Assembly: GCA_030403585.1 (NCBI GenBank) | Contig: JAUEPE010000015.1 | Location: 62,001-126,000, forward strand | DNA length: 64,000 nucleotides | Direction of reading: 5' to 3' | DNA from: Frankia sp. RB7 | GTDB taxonomy: Bacteria; Pseudomonadota; Alphaproteobacteria; Rhizobiales; Xanthobacteraceae | Shown: piece after piece, positions 18,865 to 29,635 of the stretch | Position numbering within the stretch: position 1 is the stretch's first letter | How the letters are laid out: each line of letters opens with the position of its first letter | The notes under the pieces: model-generated | The model's database searches: none | What the model was told of the DNA's origin: nothing | What the model saw: only the letters and a program-made list of their open reading frames with translations | Program-made: the position numbers and the translations under genes

Positions 18865-19983
18865 ATGATGGCACTCGCAGCACAGCTGTTTGACCGGGTC
18901 TGGTCGCGAAAGACGCAATTGGGGCTGGCGATCCGGGTCACGGTGGCGGCCACCGCGGCCTATGCGCTTGCCACCGCTCTGCACCTGTTGTTGCCGCTCT
19001 GGGCCGTCCTCACCTCCATCATCGTGACCCAGATGAGCGTCGGGCGCTCGCTGAAAGCGACGCGCGACTACATGCTCGGCACGATCGGCGGCGCGATCTA
19101 TGGTGGCGCGATCGCAATCCTGATCCCTTATTCCGGCGAACTAGGTCTGTTGGGTTTGCTGGTGCTGGCCGTGGCGCCGCTTGCCTTTGTCGCGTCGATC
19201 TATCCGAACCTGAGCTCTGCAACGGTGACGGCCGTGATCGTGCTCGTGCTTCCGAGCATGCATCATGCCGATCCGATGGCGTCGGCAATCGACCGCGTCA
19301 GCGAAGTCTCGGTCGGCGCCATCACCGGGCTCTTGGTCTCGTTCCTGGTGCTGCCGTCGCGCGCGGTCCGGCAAATCCGCGCCAGCGCGGCAAAACTGCT
19401 CGAGCTGATCGCGGAGGCTTTTACGGAGCTGCTCGCGGGCCTCACCCGCGGCCGCGACAACGATGCGCTGCACCGGATCCAGGACGGCATCGGCACTGCC
19501 ATGGTGGGCATGAATGCGATCGGAGCGGAGGCCGAGCGCGAGCGTTCGGCGCGGCTGTCGGGCGGCCCCGACACCGGACCGCTGCTGCGCACGATTCTGC
19601 GGCTGCGCCACGACGTCGTGATGATCGGCCGCGCCACCGTGGTGCCGCTGCCGGTCGAGGTGCAGGTCAGGCTCGCCGGCCCGCTGACGGAAGTCAGCGC
19701 TGCGATCCTGCGCTTCCTCAAATCCGCGGCTGAAGCCTTGCGCGAGGGCGGCGGCGCGCCGCCGATCCATCCCGTGCATGTCGCGCTTCAGCACTATTCC
19801 GAGGCGGTCGCGGCCGTGCGCCAGGATGGCGTGCTCCGCGGCCATCCCGGCGACACCGCGGAGCGCTTCTTCGCGCTGGGCTTCTCGCTGGAGCAGATGC
19901 ACCAGAATCTCTGCGATCTCGACCGCGTCGTCGGCGAATGGTCGGAGGTCGCGGCCGACGGGCCGGTGAAGGTCGCGGAGTGA
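18865..19983 (+). CDS. FUSC-family inner-membrane protein (aromatic acid exporter-like)
   Basis: About 372 aa. The N-terminal half (residues about 15-165) has six closely spaced hydrophobic segments in the FUSC pattern (TVAATAAYALATAL, PLWAVLTSIIVTQ, LLGLLVLAVAPLAF). The C-terminal half is a long soluble helical domain. FUSC proteins include the AaeB aromatic acid efflux component and fusaric acid resistance proteins. There is no adjacent HlyD-type or outer-membrane partner, so an export role is inferred. The start is one of two consecutive ATG codons (18865 or 18868). It is divergent from MmgE/PrpD and converges with the operon at 19985. Confidence 0.84.
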   Translation: MMALAAQLFDRVWSRKTQLGLAIRVTVAATAAYALATALHLLLPLWAVLTSIIVTQMSVGRSLKATRDYMLGTIGGAIYGGAIAILIPYSGELGLLGLLVLAVAPLAFVASIYPNLSSATVTAVIVLVLPSMHHADPMASAIDRVSEVSVGAITGLLVSFLVLPSRAVRQIRASAAKLLELIAEAFTELLAGLTRGRDNDALHRIQDGIGTAMVGMNAIGAEAERERSARLSGGPDTGPLLRTILRLRHDVVMIGRATVVPLPVEVQVRLAGPLTEVSAAILRFLKSAAEALREGGGAPPIHPVHVALQHYSEAVAAVRQDGVLRGHPGDTAERFFALGFSLEQMHQNLCDLDRVVGEWSEVAADGPVKVAE

Positions 19984-19984
19984 A

Positions 19985-20635
19985 CTATTTTTTCGTCAGG
20001 CCCTTGCTTTGCAGGCGCCAGACGAGGAGATCGATGCGGTCCTGGCCGAAGAACGGCTCGTTCTCGAACGCGAAAGTCGGCACGCCCCAATGGCCGGACG
20101 CGGCGTGGTCCTTCTCGTTCTCGGTAATCACCTGCTCATACCGATCCGGATCGGCGCTTATGGCGGCATCCATCGCGGCGAGATCGAAGCCGGCCTTCTC
20201 GGCGGCGCGCGCGAGATGATCGCCCTCGTTCCAGCCCTTAACCGAGCCGTCCCAGAGCACGCGCGCGATCGCGTCAGTGAATGCGAGCGAACGGCCGTCG
20301 AGCTGCGCCATGGCAGCCAGGCGCGTCAGGCGATGGATGTAGGGTTGCTCGGCCGCGATCTCGAGCGTCGTCATGTCCTGCACGATCGGGTCGGGCCGCG
20401 GAAACCGGAACGGAATGCCCTCGTGCTCGGCGACGCGACGGCTATCCAGCACGATGTAGCGCGCGAATTGCGGACTGGCCTTCTTGAAGAAGCCGGGTAC
20501 GCGGACCGCGATCGGATAGACCGGCCGCAAATTCACCGCGAGATCGTATTCTTCGACCAGCTTCAGCGTCTTCGGCAGCGCCAGATAGCTGTAAGGACTG
20601 CGAAAGGAAAAGAACAGGTCGACGGACAGCGTCAT
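19985..20635 (-). CDS. 2-hydroxychromene-2-carboxylate isomerase (DsbA/kappa-GST fold)
   Basis: 216 aa. The opening VDLFFSFRSPYSYLAL is the thioredoxin-like start of this family, with Ser in place of the DsbA cysteine; GHWGVPTFAF provides the cis-proline loop. HCCA isomerases use glutathione in naphthalene degradation, but many homologues sit outside such pathways, as here. Last gene of a three-gene minus-strand operon: its ATG overlaps the stop of the DUF2867 gene by four bases (ATGA). The stop lies one base from the stop of the convergent FUSC gene. The exact substrate is unknown. Confidence 0.84.
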   Translation of the reverse strand: MTLSVDLFFSFRSPYSYLALPKTLKLVEEYDLAVNLRPVYPIAVRVPGFFKKASPQFARYIVLDSRRVAEHEGIPFRFPRPDPIVQDMTTLEIAAEQPYIHRLTRLAAMAQLDGRSLAFTDAIARVLWDGSVKGWNEGDHLARAAEKAGFDLAAMDAAISADPDRYEQVITENEKDHAASGHWGVPTFAFENEPFFGQDRIDLLVWRLQSKGLTKK

Positions 20636-21120
20636 CGTGCCGGCTCCAAGATGCTCCCCATCATGCTGCGGGCTACGAGCTTGTGGAACGGCGTGATGAG
20701 CGTGAGGTAGGTCCGGCCGAGGAAGTTGTTCGTTTTCACCAGAGTGGTCACGGTGACGTGGCGAAGCGTCGCTTCGCCGGCGACATCGACCACGATACGG
20801 AAATCGAGATGATGATCGTCGAAGCCGGCGACCAGCCGCTCCGGCGTCTCGCTCACCACCGGAAACAGGCCGATCAGGCCGCCGGGCGCGTAGGCGCCTT
20901 CGCCCGATTTTTTCAAGCCGAACGGTGTCACCAGAATGTTGCGCACGCGCGTCAGCGCATCGATCCAGCGTGGTCCGTGCAGCACCATTCTTGTGCAGGC
21001 CTCGCGAGCGCTCAATTGCGTCGCGCCGACCTCTGCACGAAAGGCGTCGATGAACTGCGCGCCTGATAGCACCGTGTCGGCGTCGACATTGGGGGCAACT
21101 TCGCGAACTGTTCCCGTCAT
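20632..21120 (-). CDS. DUF2867 domain protein
   Basis: 162 aa, uncharacterised family of small alpha/beta proteins, sometimes fused to NAD(P)-dependent epimerase-like domains. Conserved-looking parts are RMVLHGPRWIDALTRVRN, GLIGLFPV and the C-terminal FLGRTYLTLITPFHKLVARS. The ATG at 21120 overlaps the MATE stop (ATGA), and its own stop overlaps the start of the next gene the same way, so translation of all three is coupled. A longer upstream frame to 21270 lies inside the MATE gene and is rejected. Function unknown. Confidence 0.84.
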   Translation of the reverse strand: MTGTVREVAPNVDADTVLSGAQFIDAFRAEVGATQLSAREACTRMVLHGPRWIDALTRVRNILVTPFGLKKSGEGAYAPGGLIGLFPVVSETPERLVAGFDDHHLDFRIVVDVAGEATLRHVTVTTLVKTNNFLGRTYLTLITPFHKLVARSMMGSILEPAR

Positions 21121-22544
21121 CCCGCGATCTTGCGCGTCAGCATCCGGAATCGCAAGATCAATAGGCCGGCATAAACGAATGATCCGATCGACAGTCCGAT
21201 CCAGACGCCGACCGCGCCGAGGCCGGCGTGGAACGCCAGCGCCCAGGCAATGGGGAAGCCGACGCACCAATAGCCGATCGCCGCGAACACCAGTGTCATC
21301 CTTGTGTCATTGATGCCGCGCAGCGCACCGCCCATGATGGTCTGCAGCGCATCGGGGATGAAGAAGGTTACGCCGACCAGCAAAAGTGTTGCGGTCAGAT
21401 CGACGGTCGGCGCGCTGGCCTCGCCGCTTCCGAAGAACAGCCGCCCCAGCTCATAGCGGCCGAGGATGATGCCGACCGTCAGGCCTGCGACGAACCCGAC
21501 CCCGAGCACCGCTGCGACGAGGCCCGCGCGTCGGACGCCGGCCGGCTCGTTGCGGCCAAACGCATGACCGACCCGCACCGTCGCGGCCATGCCGATGCCG
21601 AGCGGGACCATGAACAAGACGGCCGTGATCTGGAGGGCGATCTGGTGCGCGGCCAGCGCGGTGGTCGAGATCAATCCCATCAAGAGCGATGCCGAACAGA
21701 ACAGGCCGAATTCCAGCAGGAGAGAGAATGAGATCGGCGCGCCGATCACGATCAGCTGATGCATCAAAGGCCAGTCGATCCGCCAGAGATGCGCGAGCAC
21801 ATGATAGTCGGCGAACGGCTTGCGCCACGCCGTGATGGCGAGCGCAGCGATGAAGGTGCCGAGATTGACCAGTGTCGTCGCCAGTCCCGCGCCGAACAGG
21901 CCGAGCTCCGGCAGGCCGAACAGGCCATGGATCAGGCAGTACACCAGCACGAAATTCGCCGGGATCGCTGCGAGCGTGATCCACAGCGGCGCCTGCGGCC
22001 GGTTCACCGCGCTCATCATGCTGCGCAGCGCGATGAAGCCGAGCGCCGGCGCGATGCCCCAGGCGAGGCCGTTTAGATAGCGCTGTGCGAGGCTCGCCGA
22101 ATGCGGCGCCTGTCCAAGCGCAACCAGGATGTGCTCGCCATAGAGCGGCGACGCCATCATCGGCAGTGAGATCAGCAGCGCGACCCAGAGGCCGACGCGC
22201 AAGGAATGCCGGATGCGCCTGATGTCACCGGCGCCGAACGCCTGCGCGGCCAGCGGCGAGACCGCGGCCATCAATCCAAGCCCGAAGGTGAAGCTGACGA
22301 AATAGACGGTGTGCGCAAGTGCCGCAGCGGCAACCGAATCTTCGCCGAGCCTCCCGATCAGCATGAGATCGCTGGTGATCATCGCGATCTGCCCGAGCTG
22401 CGTCAGCATCATCGGCACGGCCAGCCGCAACGTCTCGACGAACTCCTGCGCGAGATGGCTTTGCACGCCGGCCTGCGGCTGCTGCTGTGGTTCGACGGTG
22501 TCGAGCATGGCGGCGTCAATAGCACGGCCGCGCGACGAAAACAT
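21117..22544 (-). CDS. MATE-family multidrug/toxin efflux transporter (NorM-like)
   Basis: Up to 475 aa with twelve hydrophobic segments in two halves, as in NorM/YdhE exporters that expel cationic compounds against Na+ or H+. Family features include AVPMMLTQLGQIAMITSDLMLIGRLG at TM1-TM2 and the matching region of the second half (PISFSLLLEFGLFCSASLLMGLI). The start is uncertain: ATG 22544 or ATG 22508 (MLDTVEP); neither has an ideal ribosome site. First gene of the operon with DUF2867 and the DsbA-like isomerase. Confidence 0.9.
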   Translation of the reverse strand: MFSSRGRAIDAAMLDTVEPQQQPQAGVQSHLAQEFVETLRLAVPMMLTQLGQIAMITSDLMLIGRLGEDSVAAAALAHTVYFVSFTFGLGLMAAVSPLAAQAFGAGDIRRIRHSLRVGLWVALLISLPMMASPLYGEHILVALGQAPHSASLAQRYLNGLAWGIAPALGFIALRSMMSAVNRPQAPLWITLAAIPANFVLVYCLIHGLFGLPELGLFGAGLATTLVNLGTFIAALAITAWRKPFADYHVLAHLWRIDWPLMHQLIVIGAPISFSLLLEFGLFCSASLLMGLISTTALAAHQIALQITAVLFMVPLGIGMAATVRVGHAFGRNEPAGVRRAGLVAAVLGVGFVAGLTVGIILGRYELGRLFFGSGEASAPTVDLTATLLLVGVTFFIPDALQTIMGGALRGINDTRMTLVFAAIGYWCVGFPIAWALAFHAGLGAVGVWIGLSIGSFVYAGLLILRFRMLTRKIAG

Positions 22545-22589
22545 GGCCCCGTTTTCCCTCCCACAAGGGGAGAAGGGAAGAATGAAGCC

Positions 22590-23885
22590 TCAGCCCTTCC
22601 GTTCCGGCACGCGCCGGATCTTGGCACCCAGCGCATTCAGCCGTTCGTCGATGCGCTCGTAGCCACGCTCGATCTGGTCGGCGTTGTTGATGGTGGAGGT
22701 GCCCTCGGCGCAGACGGCGGCGAGCAGCATCGCCATGCCGGCGCGGATATCGGGCGAGCTCAGCGTCGCGCCGTGCAGCCGGCTAGGTCCTGCGATGATG
22801 GCGCGATGCGGGTCGCACAGCACGATGCGCGCGCCCATCCCGATCAGCTTGTCGACGAAGAACATCCGCGACTCGAACATCTTCTCGAACATCAGGATCA
22901 CGCCTTCGCACTGCGTGGCGGTGACGATCGCGATCGACATCAGGTCGGCCGGGAAGGCCGGCCAGGGCTGGTCCTCCAGCTTCGGCACGTGGCCGCCAAA
23001 GTCGTCCTGGATCTTCAGCGTCTGGTTCGAGGGCACGATGAGATCGTCGCCCTCGACGCGGCAGACGATGCCGAGCCGCTCAAAGCCCATGCGGATCGAG
23101 CGCAGATGCTCGACGCCGGCGCGTACGATGCGCAGCGGCGAGCGCGTCACGGCGGCGAGACCGATCAGCGAACCGACCTCGATATGGTCCGGTTGAATCC
23201 GGTAGGTCGCTCCCCCCAGTGTCGCCGGACCATGCACGATCATGGTGTTGGTGCCGATGCCCTCGATCTTCGCACCAAGCGCGACCAGGAAATTGGCGAG
23301 GTCCTGCACATGCGGCTCGGAGGCCGCATTGCGCAAATAGGTGACGCCGTCAGCCGCGACGGCGGCAACCAGCGCATTCTCGGTCGCGGTGACGCTCGGC
23401 TCGTCCAGGAACACGTCGGCGCCGGTGAGCTTTGGCGCGCGGAATTCCAGCCGGTCGGTCGCGGTGACCTTGGCGCCAAGCTGCTCCAGCGCGAGCACAT
23501 GGGTGTCGAGCCGGCGCCGGCCGATGACGTCGCCGCCGGGCGGCGGCAGCATCACCTCGCCGCAGCGCGCCAGCAGGGGGCCTGCGAGCAGGATCGAGGC
23601 GCGGATGCGAACGCAGAGCTCGGGATCGAGATCGGCGGCGCGGATGCTCTTGGCGTGGATGTGAAGCGTATTGCGGGCGGTCCATTCGGCCGCCGCGCCA
23701 ACCGAGCGGATCAGTTCGACCAATGTCTCGGTGTCGCGGATGCGCGGCACGTTCTCCAGCGTCACCGGATGCTCGGTGAGCAGTGCGGCCGCGATGATCG
23801 GTAGCGCCGAATTCTTGTTGCCGGCCGGCTCGATCGAGCCCGAGAGCCGATGACCGCCCTCGACGATATATTGGATGGGCGCCAC
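22590..23885 (-). CDS. murA: UDP-N-acetylglucosamine 1-carboxyvinyltransferase, Asp-type active site
   Basis: First committed step of peptidoglycan synthesis: transfers enolpyruvate from PEP to UDP-GlcNAc. 431 aa, the two-domain EPT fold. Conserved residues are present: K24-N25 in AGNKNSALP (K22-N23 in E. coli), the Arg and Asp of GRRRLD, and the catalytic Asp of AFPADL. The loop that normally reads PGGC carries PGGD here, so the residue matching E. coli Cys115 is Asp119 (codon 23529-23531). In other bacteria this change makes MurA insensitive to fosfomycin while keeping activity. It is followed on the same strand by the MATE operon and preceded by gyrB. Confidence 0.9.
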   Translation of the reverse strand: MAPIQYIVEGGHRLSGSIEPAGNKNSALPIIAAALLTEHPVTLENVPRIRDTETLVELIRSVGAAAEWTARNTLHIHAKSIRAADLDPELCVRIRASILLAGPLLARCGEVMLPPPGGDVIGRRRLDTHVLALEQLGAKVTATDRLEFRAPKLTGADVFLDEPSVTATENALVAAVAADGVTYLRNAASEPHVQDLANFLVALGAKIEGIGTNTMIVHGPATLGGATYRIQPDHIEVGSLIGLAAVTRSPLRIVRAGVEHLRSIRMGFERLGIVCRVEGDDLIVPSNQTLKIQDDFGGHVPKLEDQPWPAFPADLMSIAIVTATQCEGVILMFEKMFESRMFFVDKLIGMGARIVLCDPHRAIIAGPSRLHGATLSSPDIRAGMAMLLAAVCAEGTSTINNADQIERGYERIDERLNALGAKIRRVPERKG

Positions 23886-23996
23886 TAGGTTCTCTCCGTC
23901 CTGTTGCGGTGGGGCGGGCTGCTTTGGAGGCGGAAACTATAGGGAATTGAGCGCGGTAGCAATTCGAGCTTGATGGTCGCTACGAAGGCGGTGCGC

Positions 23997-24136
23997 TCCC
24001 TCTCCCGCTTGCGGGGGAGGGCCGGGGAGGGGGTGCATCCGCGGTGGGTTTGTCGAAATCTGCGGAGAATGATCCCAGCGAGGAGAGAGCCCCCACCCGG
24101 CGCTGCGCGCCGACCTCCCCCCGCAAGCGGGAGAGG
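23997..24136. repeat. Palindromic intergenic repeat, family C
   Basis: CTCCCTCTCCCGCTTGCGGG on the left and the inverse ending CCGCAAGCGGGAGAGG on the right, with an internal GGAGGGGGTG/CCCCCACCC pair. Located between murA and gyrB. The outer arms match the copies at 26930 and 36775. Confidence 0.8.
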
Positions 24137-24184
24137 TTGCAGCGAGCGTGAGGTTGGCAGCTTTAGCGTAGAGGCATTCGAAGA

Positions 24185-27078
<2,894 letters not shown>

Positions 27079-29256
27079 TCAATACATCTGCACAGGCAGC
27101 ACTTCGCCCGTTGGCCCCACCATCAAGCCCCAGGCGTCGCCCGCAGCGATGTCGATGGTGTCGTTGCGGGCCGGGCGGCCTGGCATTTTCAGCGAGTATT
27201 GGTACTTGCCCGGCGGCAGATCGAGCATCGGCGCCTTCGGCGATTGAGGGCCACCGGCGCCGGCCGCGACCTTGACGGTCTGCTTGTTGATCGTGAGCTG
27301 CGCGTCCTGGGCGCCCATATTGCCGAACAATAGCTTGGCCTGGCCGGGCTTGGGCATGATGTCCGCCTTGGTCGCGGCATCCGGATTCTTTTGCACCAGA
27401 TTGACCGACGTCTCGCCATTGGCGCGGCCGAGCTTCAACACGGCCGGTCCCTGCGGGGAAGCGAAGGCGAGCTGGACGCGATCGGCGCTAATCACCGCGC
27501 CGTCCGGCTTCTCCTGCCAGCCGAGCTTTGTCAGCTCGCCACGATAGAATGCGAGCACGTCGCTGAGCCCGGCGGGCACGCTGGCTTCGAGCTCGCGGCG
27601 GAACGGCGCCTCGATGCCGGGCAGTTTTGCCGTGCCAAGCGAGGTCGAACTGTGCTGCTTCGGGACGGGCAACGCAGACTCCGGATCCGCTTCCAGCGGA
27701 CCGAACGCATTGGCCTGCGTGTCAGCCGGATTGCTGCTCGTCGTCTTGTTGCTGGACGCAGGCTTGGCGGCGGCCATCACGAGGCCCGAGCCGTCGGCGC
27801 TGACATTCACCTTCGGCCCCATCTGCATCACAGTCATCGAGATCGACTTGCCGCCCTTGGCGAACTCCATCACGGCCATGTTCGGCTGGTTGATCACCGA
27901 AGGCTGCTCCTTCCAGCCCGCCTGCTTCAGCGAGGCCCGGTAGAACGCGGCAAGCGCCTTCACGCTGGAGGTGGCGTTGAATTCGAGCCGACCGTCGTCG
28001 CCGTTGAAGGTCACCTCCTGCGCGTTCTCAGGCAACGGCACTGGCGTCTTGCTGTCGGCGAGTGCATTCAGCGGCGCATCGGAAAGCGCGGCGGCCTGCA
28101 CCTTGCGGCGGGCTTCGTCGGCGGCGATGACCTGTTTCGCCATCGCTTCGGCGTCCTGCATGAACTTGTCGTCGGCGTCTTTCTTCGCCTTGGCGCGGGC
28201 GGCGAGCACGCTCTCCTTCACCTGCGCGGTCAAATGGACCATGGTGAAATCGTATTTGCGGCCAAGGTGCAGTACGCCGTTCTCTTCAGGCGAGGAGAAT
28301 TTCAGCGCAACTTCGTCGCCGGGGACGAGGGGCGCATTTCCCTCCTCGGTCCAGCCGCGCGTCGTAAATTCGCGATGATAGAACGCGAGCACTGCGGCCA
28401 GATCAGCCAGGGCTGCGACCGTCAACTCGCGCCGGTTCGATCGAGCGTCGCCTCGGCCACCGGCTGACTTGTATGGCTTCGGTGCCGGCAGGCCGGACAT
28501 GTCTTCTGCCTCGAGGTTGGTCGGCAGCGCGAACGGCGCGATCCTGATGTCGACATTGGTCCGTCCGTCGTCCCGGCGGGTCAGTGTCAGCATCACCGGC
28601 TTCTGCTTGTAAAATCCCGTCGAGTCGCCATCAGGATGATCGTAGTACGCGCGAACGCCGTTCGGCACGGTCTCGGTCAGGTCGGCGTTCGGCCAGCTTG
28701 TGGCGGTCGCGGGTGTGAGTTTGCGCCACCCGATCGCGGCCATGTCCCTGGTATAGAAATCTCGCGTGGCCTCGAGCGCAGCCGGCGCGATACAGCCGAG
28801 ATAGGGCCGCGTCTCGTCGAACACGAGATCGATCGCGCCCTCGGGGAAGGGCACATTCGAATAGATGCGGTTCGGGCTGTAGGAGACCGCGGATTGATCG
28901 GGCCGGCCGAGGCCCTGTGTGAAAGAGACGGACAGTCCCTGTCGTCCCTTCTTGAAGGCGAGGTTGGTGTTGGTCTCGTCGAGCGGGCGGACATAGGGGA
29001 CCCAGCCGTCGGCGCTGAGCATCTTCTTCACTGCTGCTGCAGTGACCGCGACCACGGTCGGCACGCCGTACTGCACCCGATGCGGATCGGGGCGCGAATT
29101 GTTCTCGAAGGCGCCTTGCAGCTTCGGTAGTGTTTGCACGTCGACGATGCCCTCGTCCGTCGATGCCGCGAGCGCAGGGCTCGCCATCAGCAGAAGGCCG
29201 CAGGCAAGCAACAGCCCACGTGCCGGGACTTGCGTCCCGCGCTTGATCATCGACAT
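27079..29256 (-). CDS. Secreted protein with repeated FYR/GW modules
   Basis: 725 aa, function unknown. AGGAG lies eight bases before ATG 29256. A signal peptide covers residues 1-31 (cleavage near ALAAS). The mature protein is made of at least four divergent copies of a module of about 70 residues: a helix ending FYxxxL/MxxxGW followed by beta-rich sequence. Copies sit near residues 141-240 (FYTRDMAAIGW), 273-347 (FYHREFTTRGW), 415-486 (FYRASLKQAGW) and 553-622 (FYRGELTKLGW); a degenerate one may precede (about 65-115). A charged helical linker (about 347-390, KAKKDADDK) and a Ser/Thr/Asn-rich linker (about 498-545) divide them. The last 100 residues differ. Lies between gyrB and recF; likely periplasmic. 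Confidence 0.8.
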   Translation of the reverse strand: MSMIKRGTQVPARGLLLACGLLLMASPALAASTDEGIVDVQTLPKLQGAFENNSRPDPHRVQYGVPTVVAVTAAAVKKMLSADGWVPYVRPLDETNTNLAFKKGRQGLSVSFTQGLGRPDQSAVSYSPNRIYSNVPFPEGAIDLVFDETRPYLGCIAPAALEATRDFYTRDMAAIGWRKLTPATATSWPNADLTETVPNGVRAYYDHPDGDSTGFYKQKPVMLTLTRRDDGRTNVDIRIAPFALPTNLEAEDMSGLPAPKPYKSAGGRGDARSNRRELTVAALADLAAVLAFYHREFTTRGWTEEGNAPLVPGDEVALKFSSPEENGVLHLGRKYDFTMVHLTAQVKESVLAARAKAKKDADDKFMQDAEAMAKQVIAADEARRKVQAAALSDAPLNALADSKTPVPLPENAQEVTFNGDDGRLEFNATSSVKALAAFYRASLKQAGWKEQPSVINQPNMAVMEFAKGGKSISMTVMQMGPKVNVSADGSGLVMAAAKPASSNKTTSSNPADTQANAFGPLEADPESALPVPKQHSSTSLGTAKLPGIEAPFRRELEASVPAGLSDVLAFYRGELTKLGWQEKPDGAVISADRVQLAFASPQGPAVLKLGRANGETSVNLVQKNPDAATKADIMPKPGQAKLLFGNMGAQDAQLTINKQTVKVAAGAGGPQSPKAPMLDLPPGKYQYSLKMPGRPARNDTIDIAAGDAWGLMVGPTGEVLPVQMY

Positions 29257-29314
29257 CGGCAACGCTCCTGGATTTCGCGCGGGTCCTCCTCGCGCGATGA
29301 CAGGCTGCAACCTC

Positions 29315-29364
29315 GTCGGCGCGGCCTCAGACAGCTAGTCGCGGTGGGAGCCGGGCAGGTTCAA
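29315..29364. repeat. Direct repeat copy 1 upstream of the FYR/GW gene
   Basis: GTCGGCGCGGCCTCAG, two variable bases, then AGCTAGTCGCG, continuing as a weaker match through GGTTCAA. The second copy is at 29577-29624. Each copy lies upstream of an ORF start on the minus strand (29256 and 29516). Confidence 0.75.
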
Positions 29365-29369
29365 AAGGC

Positions 29370-29516
29370 TCAATAGAGCAGGAGCGGCCACCACCGCGGC
29401 GTCGGGCCTCTCGTGCCAGCGGCGTTTCCGAGCTCCGTGCCTGCGAGGAAGGCGAGGCCGCACACAAACGCTCGCCATCGTGCCGGAACGTTCGCTCCGA
29501 GCCTTACCGTCCGCAT
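29370..29516 (-). CDS. Small ORF, 48 aa, with signal-peptide-like N-terminus
   Basis: Starts at ATG 29516 preceded by TGAGGAGTGACC, an excellent ribosome-binding site, and ends at TGA 29370. The peptide has a basic start (MRTVRLG), a hydrophobic stretch (AFVCGLAFLAG) and a Trp-rich tail (PRWWPLLLY). Its residues 7-32 resemble the signal peptide of the FYR/GW protein just downstream (GANVPAR...CGLAFLAG against GTQVPAR...CGLLLMAS). With the duplicated upstream DNA this suggests a partial duplication that left a short leader gene. It may be a working small secreted peptide or a remnant; translation is supported only by the ribosome site. Confidence 0.5.
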   Translation of the reverse strand: MRTVRLGANVPARWRAFVCGLAFLAGTELGNAAGTRGPTPRWWPLLLY

Positions 29517-29576
29517 GGTCACTCCTCAGGACATCGCGCGCTGTGAGATCGCCGCGATTGCAACGGCTGCGACACC

Positions 29577-29624
29577 GTCGGCGCGGCCTCAGGGAGCTAG
29601 TCGCGACGGGAAGTGGCCGGGTTC
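29577..29624. repeat. Direct repeat copy 2 between recF and the small ORF
   Basis: Matches 29315-29364: GTCGGCGCGGCCTCAG and AGCTAGTCGCG are the same, and the flank CGGGTTCAA is similar. It starts 262 bases from the first copy. Upstream of the 48-codon ORF on the minus strand. Confidence 0.75.
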
Positions 29625-29635
29625 AACGACCGCCG

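Noticed and set aside
22206..23804. 532-codon plus-strand frame across murA and the MATE start
   Set aside because: Antisense to two well-supported genes and runs across their boundary.
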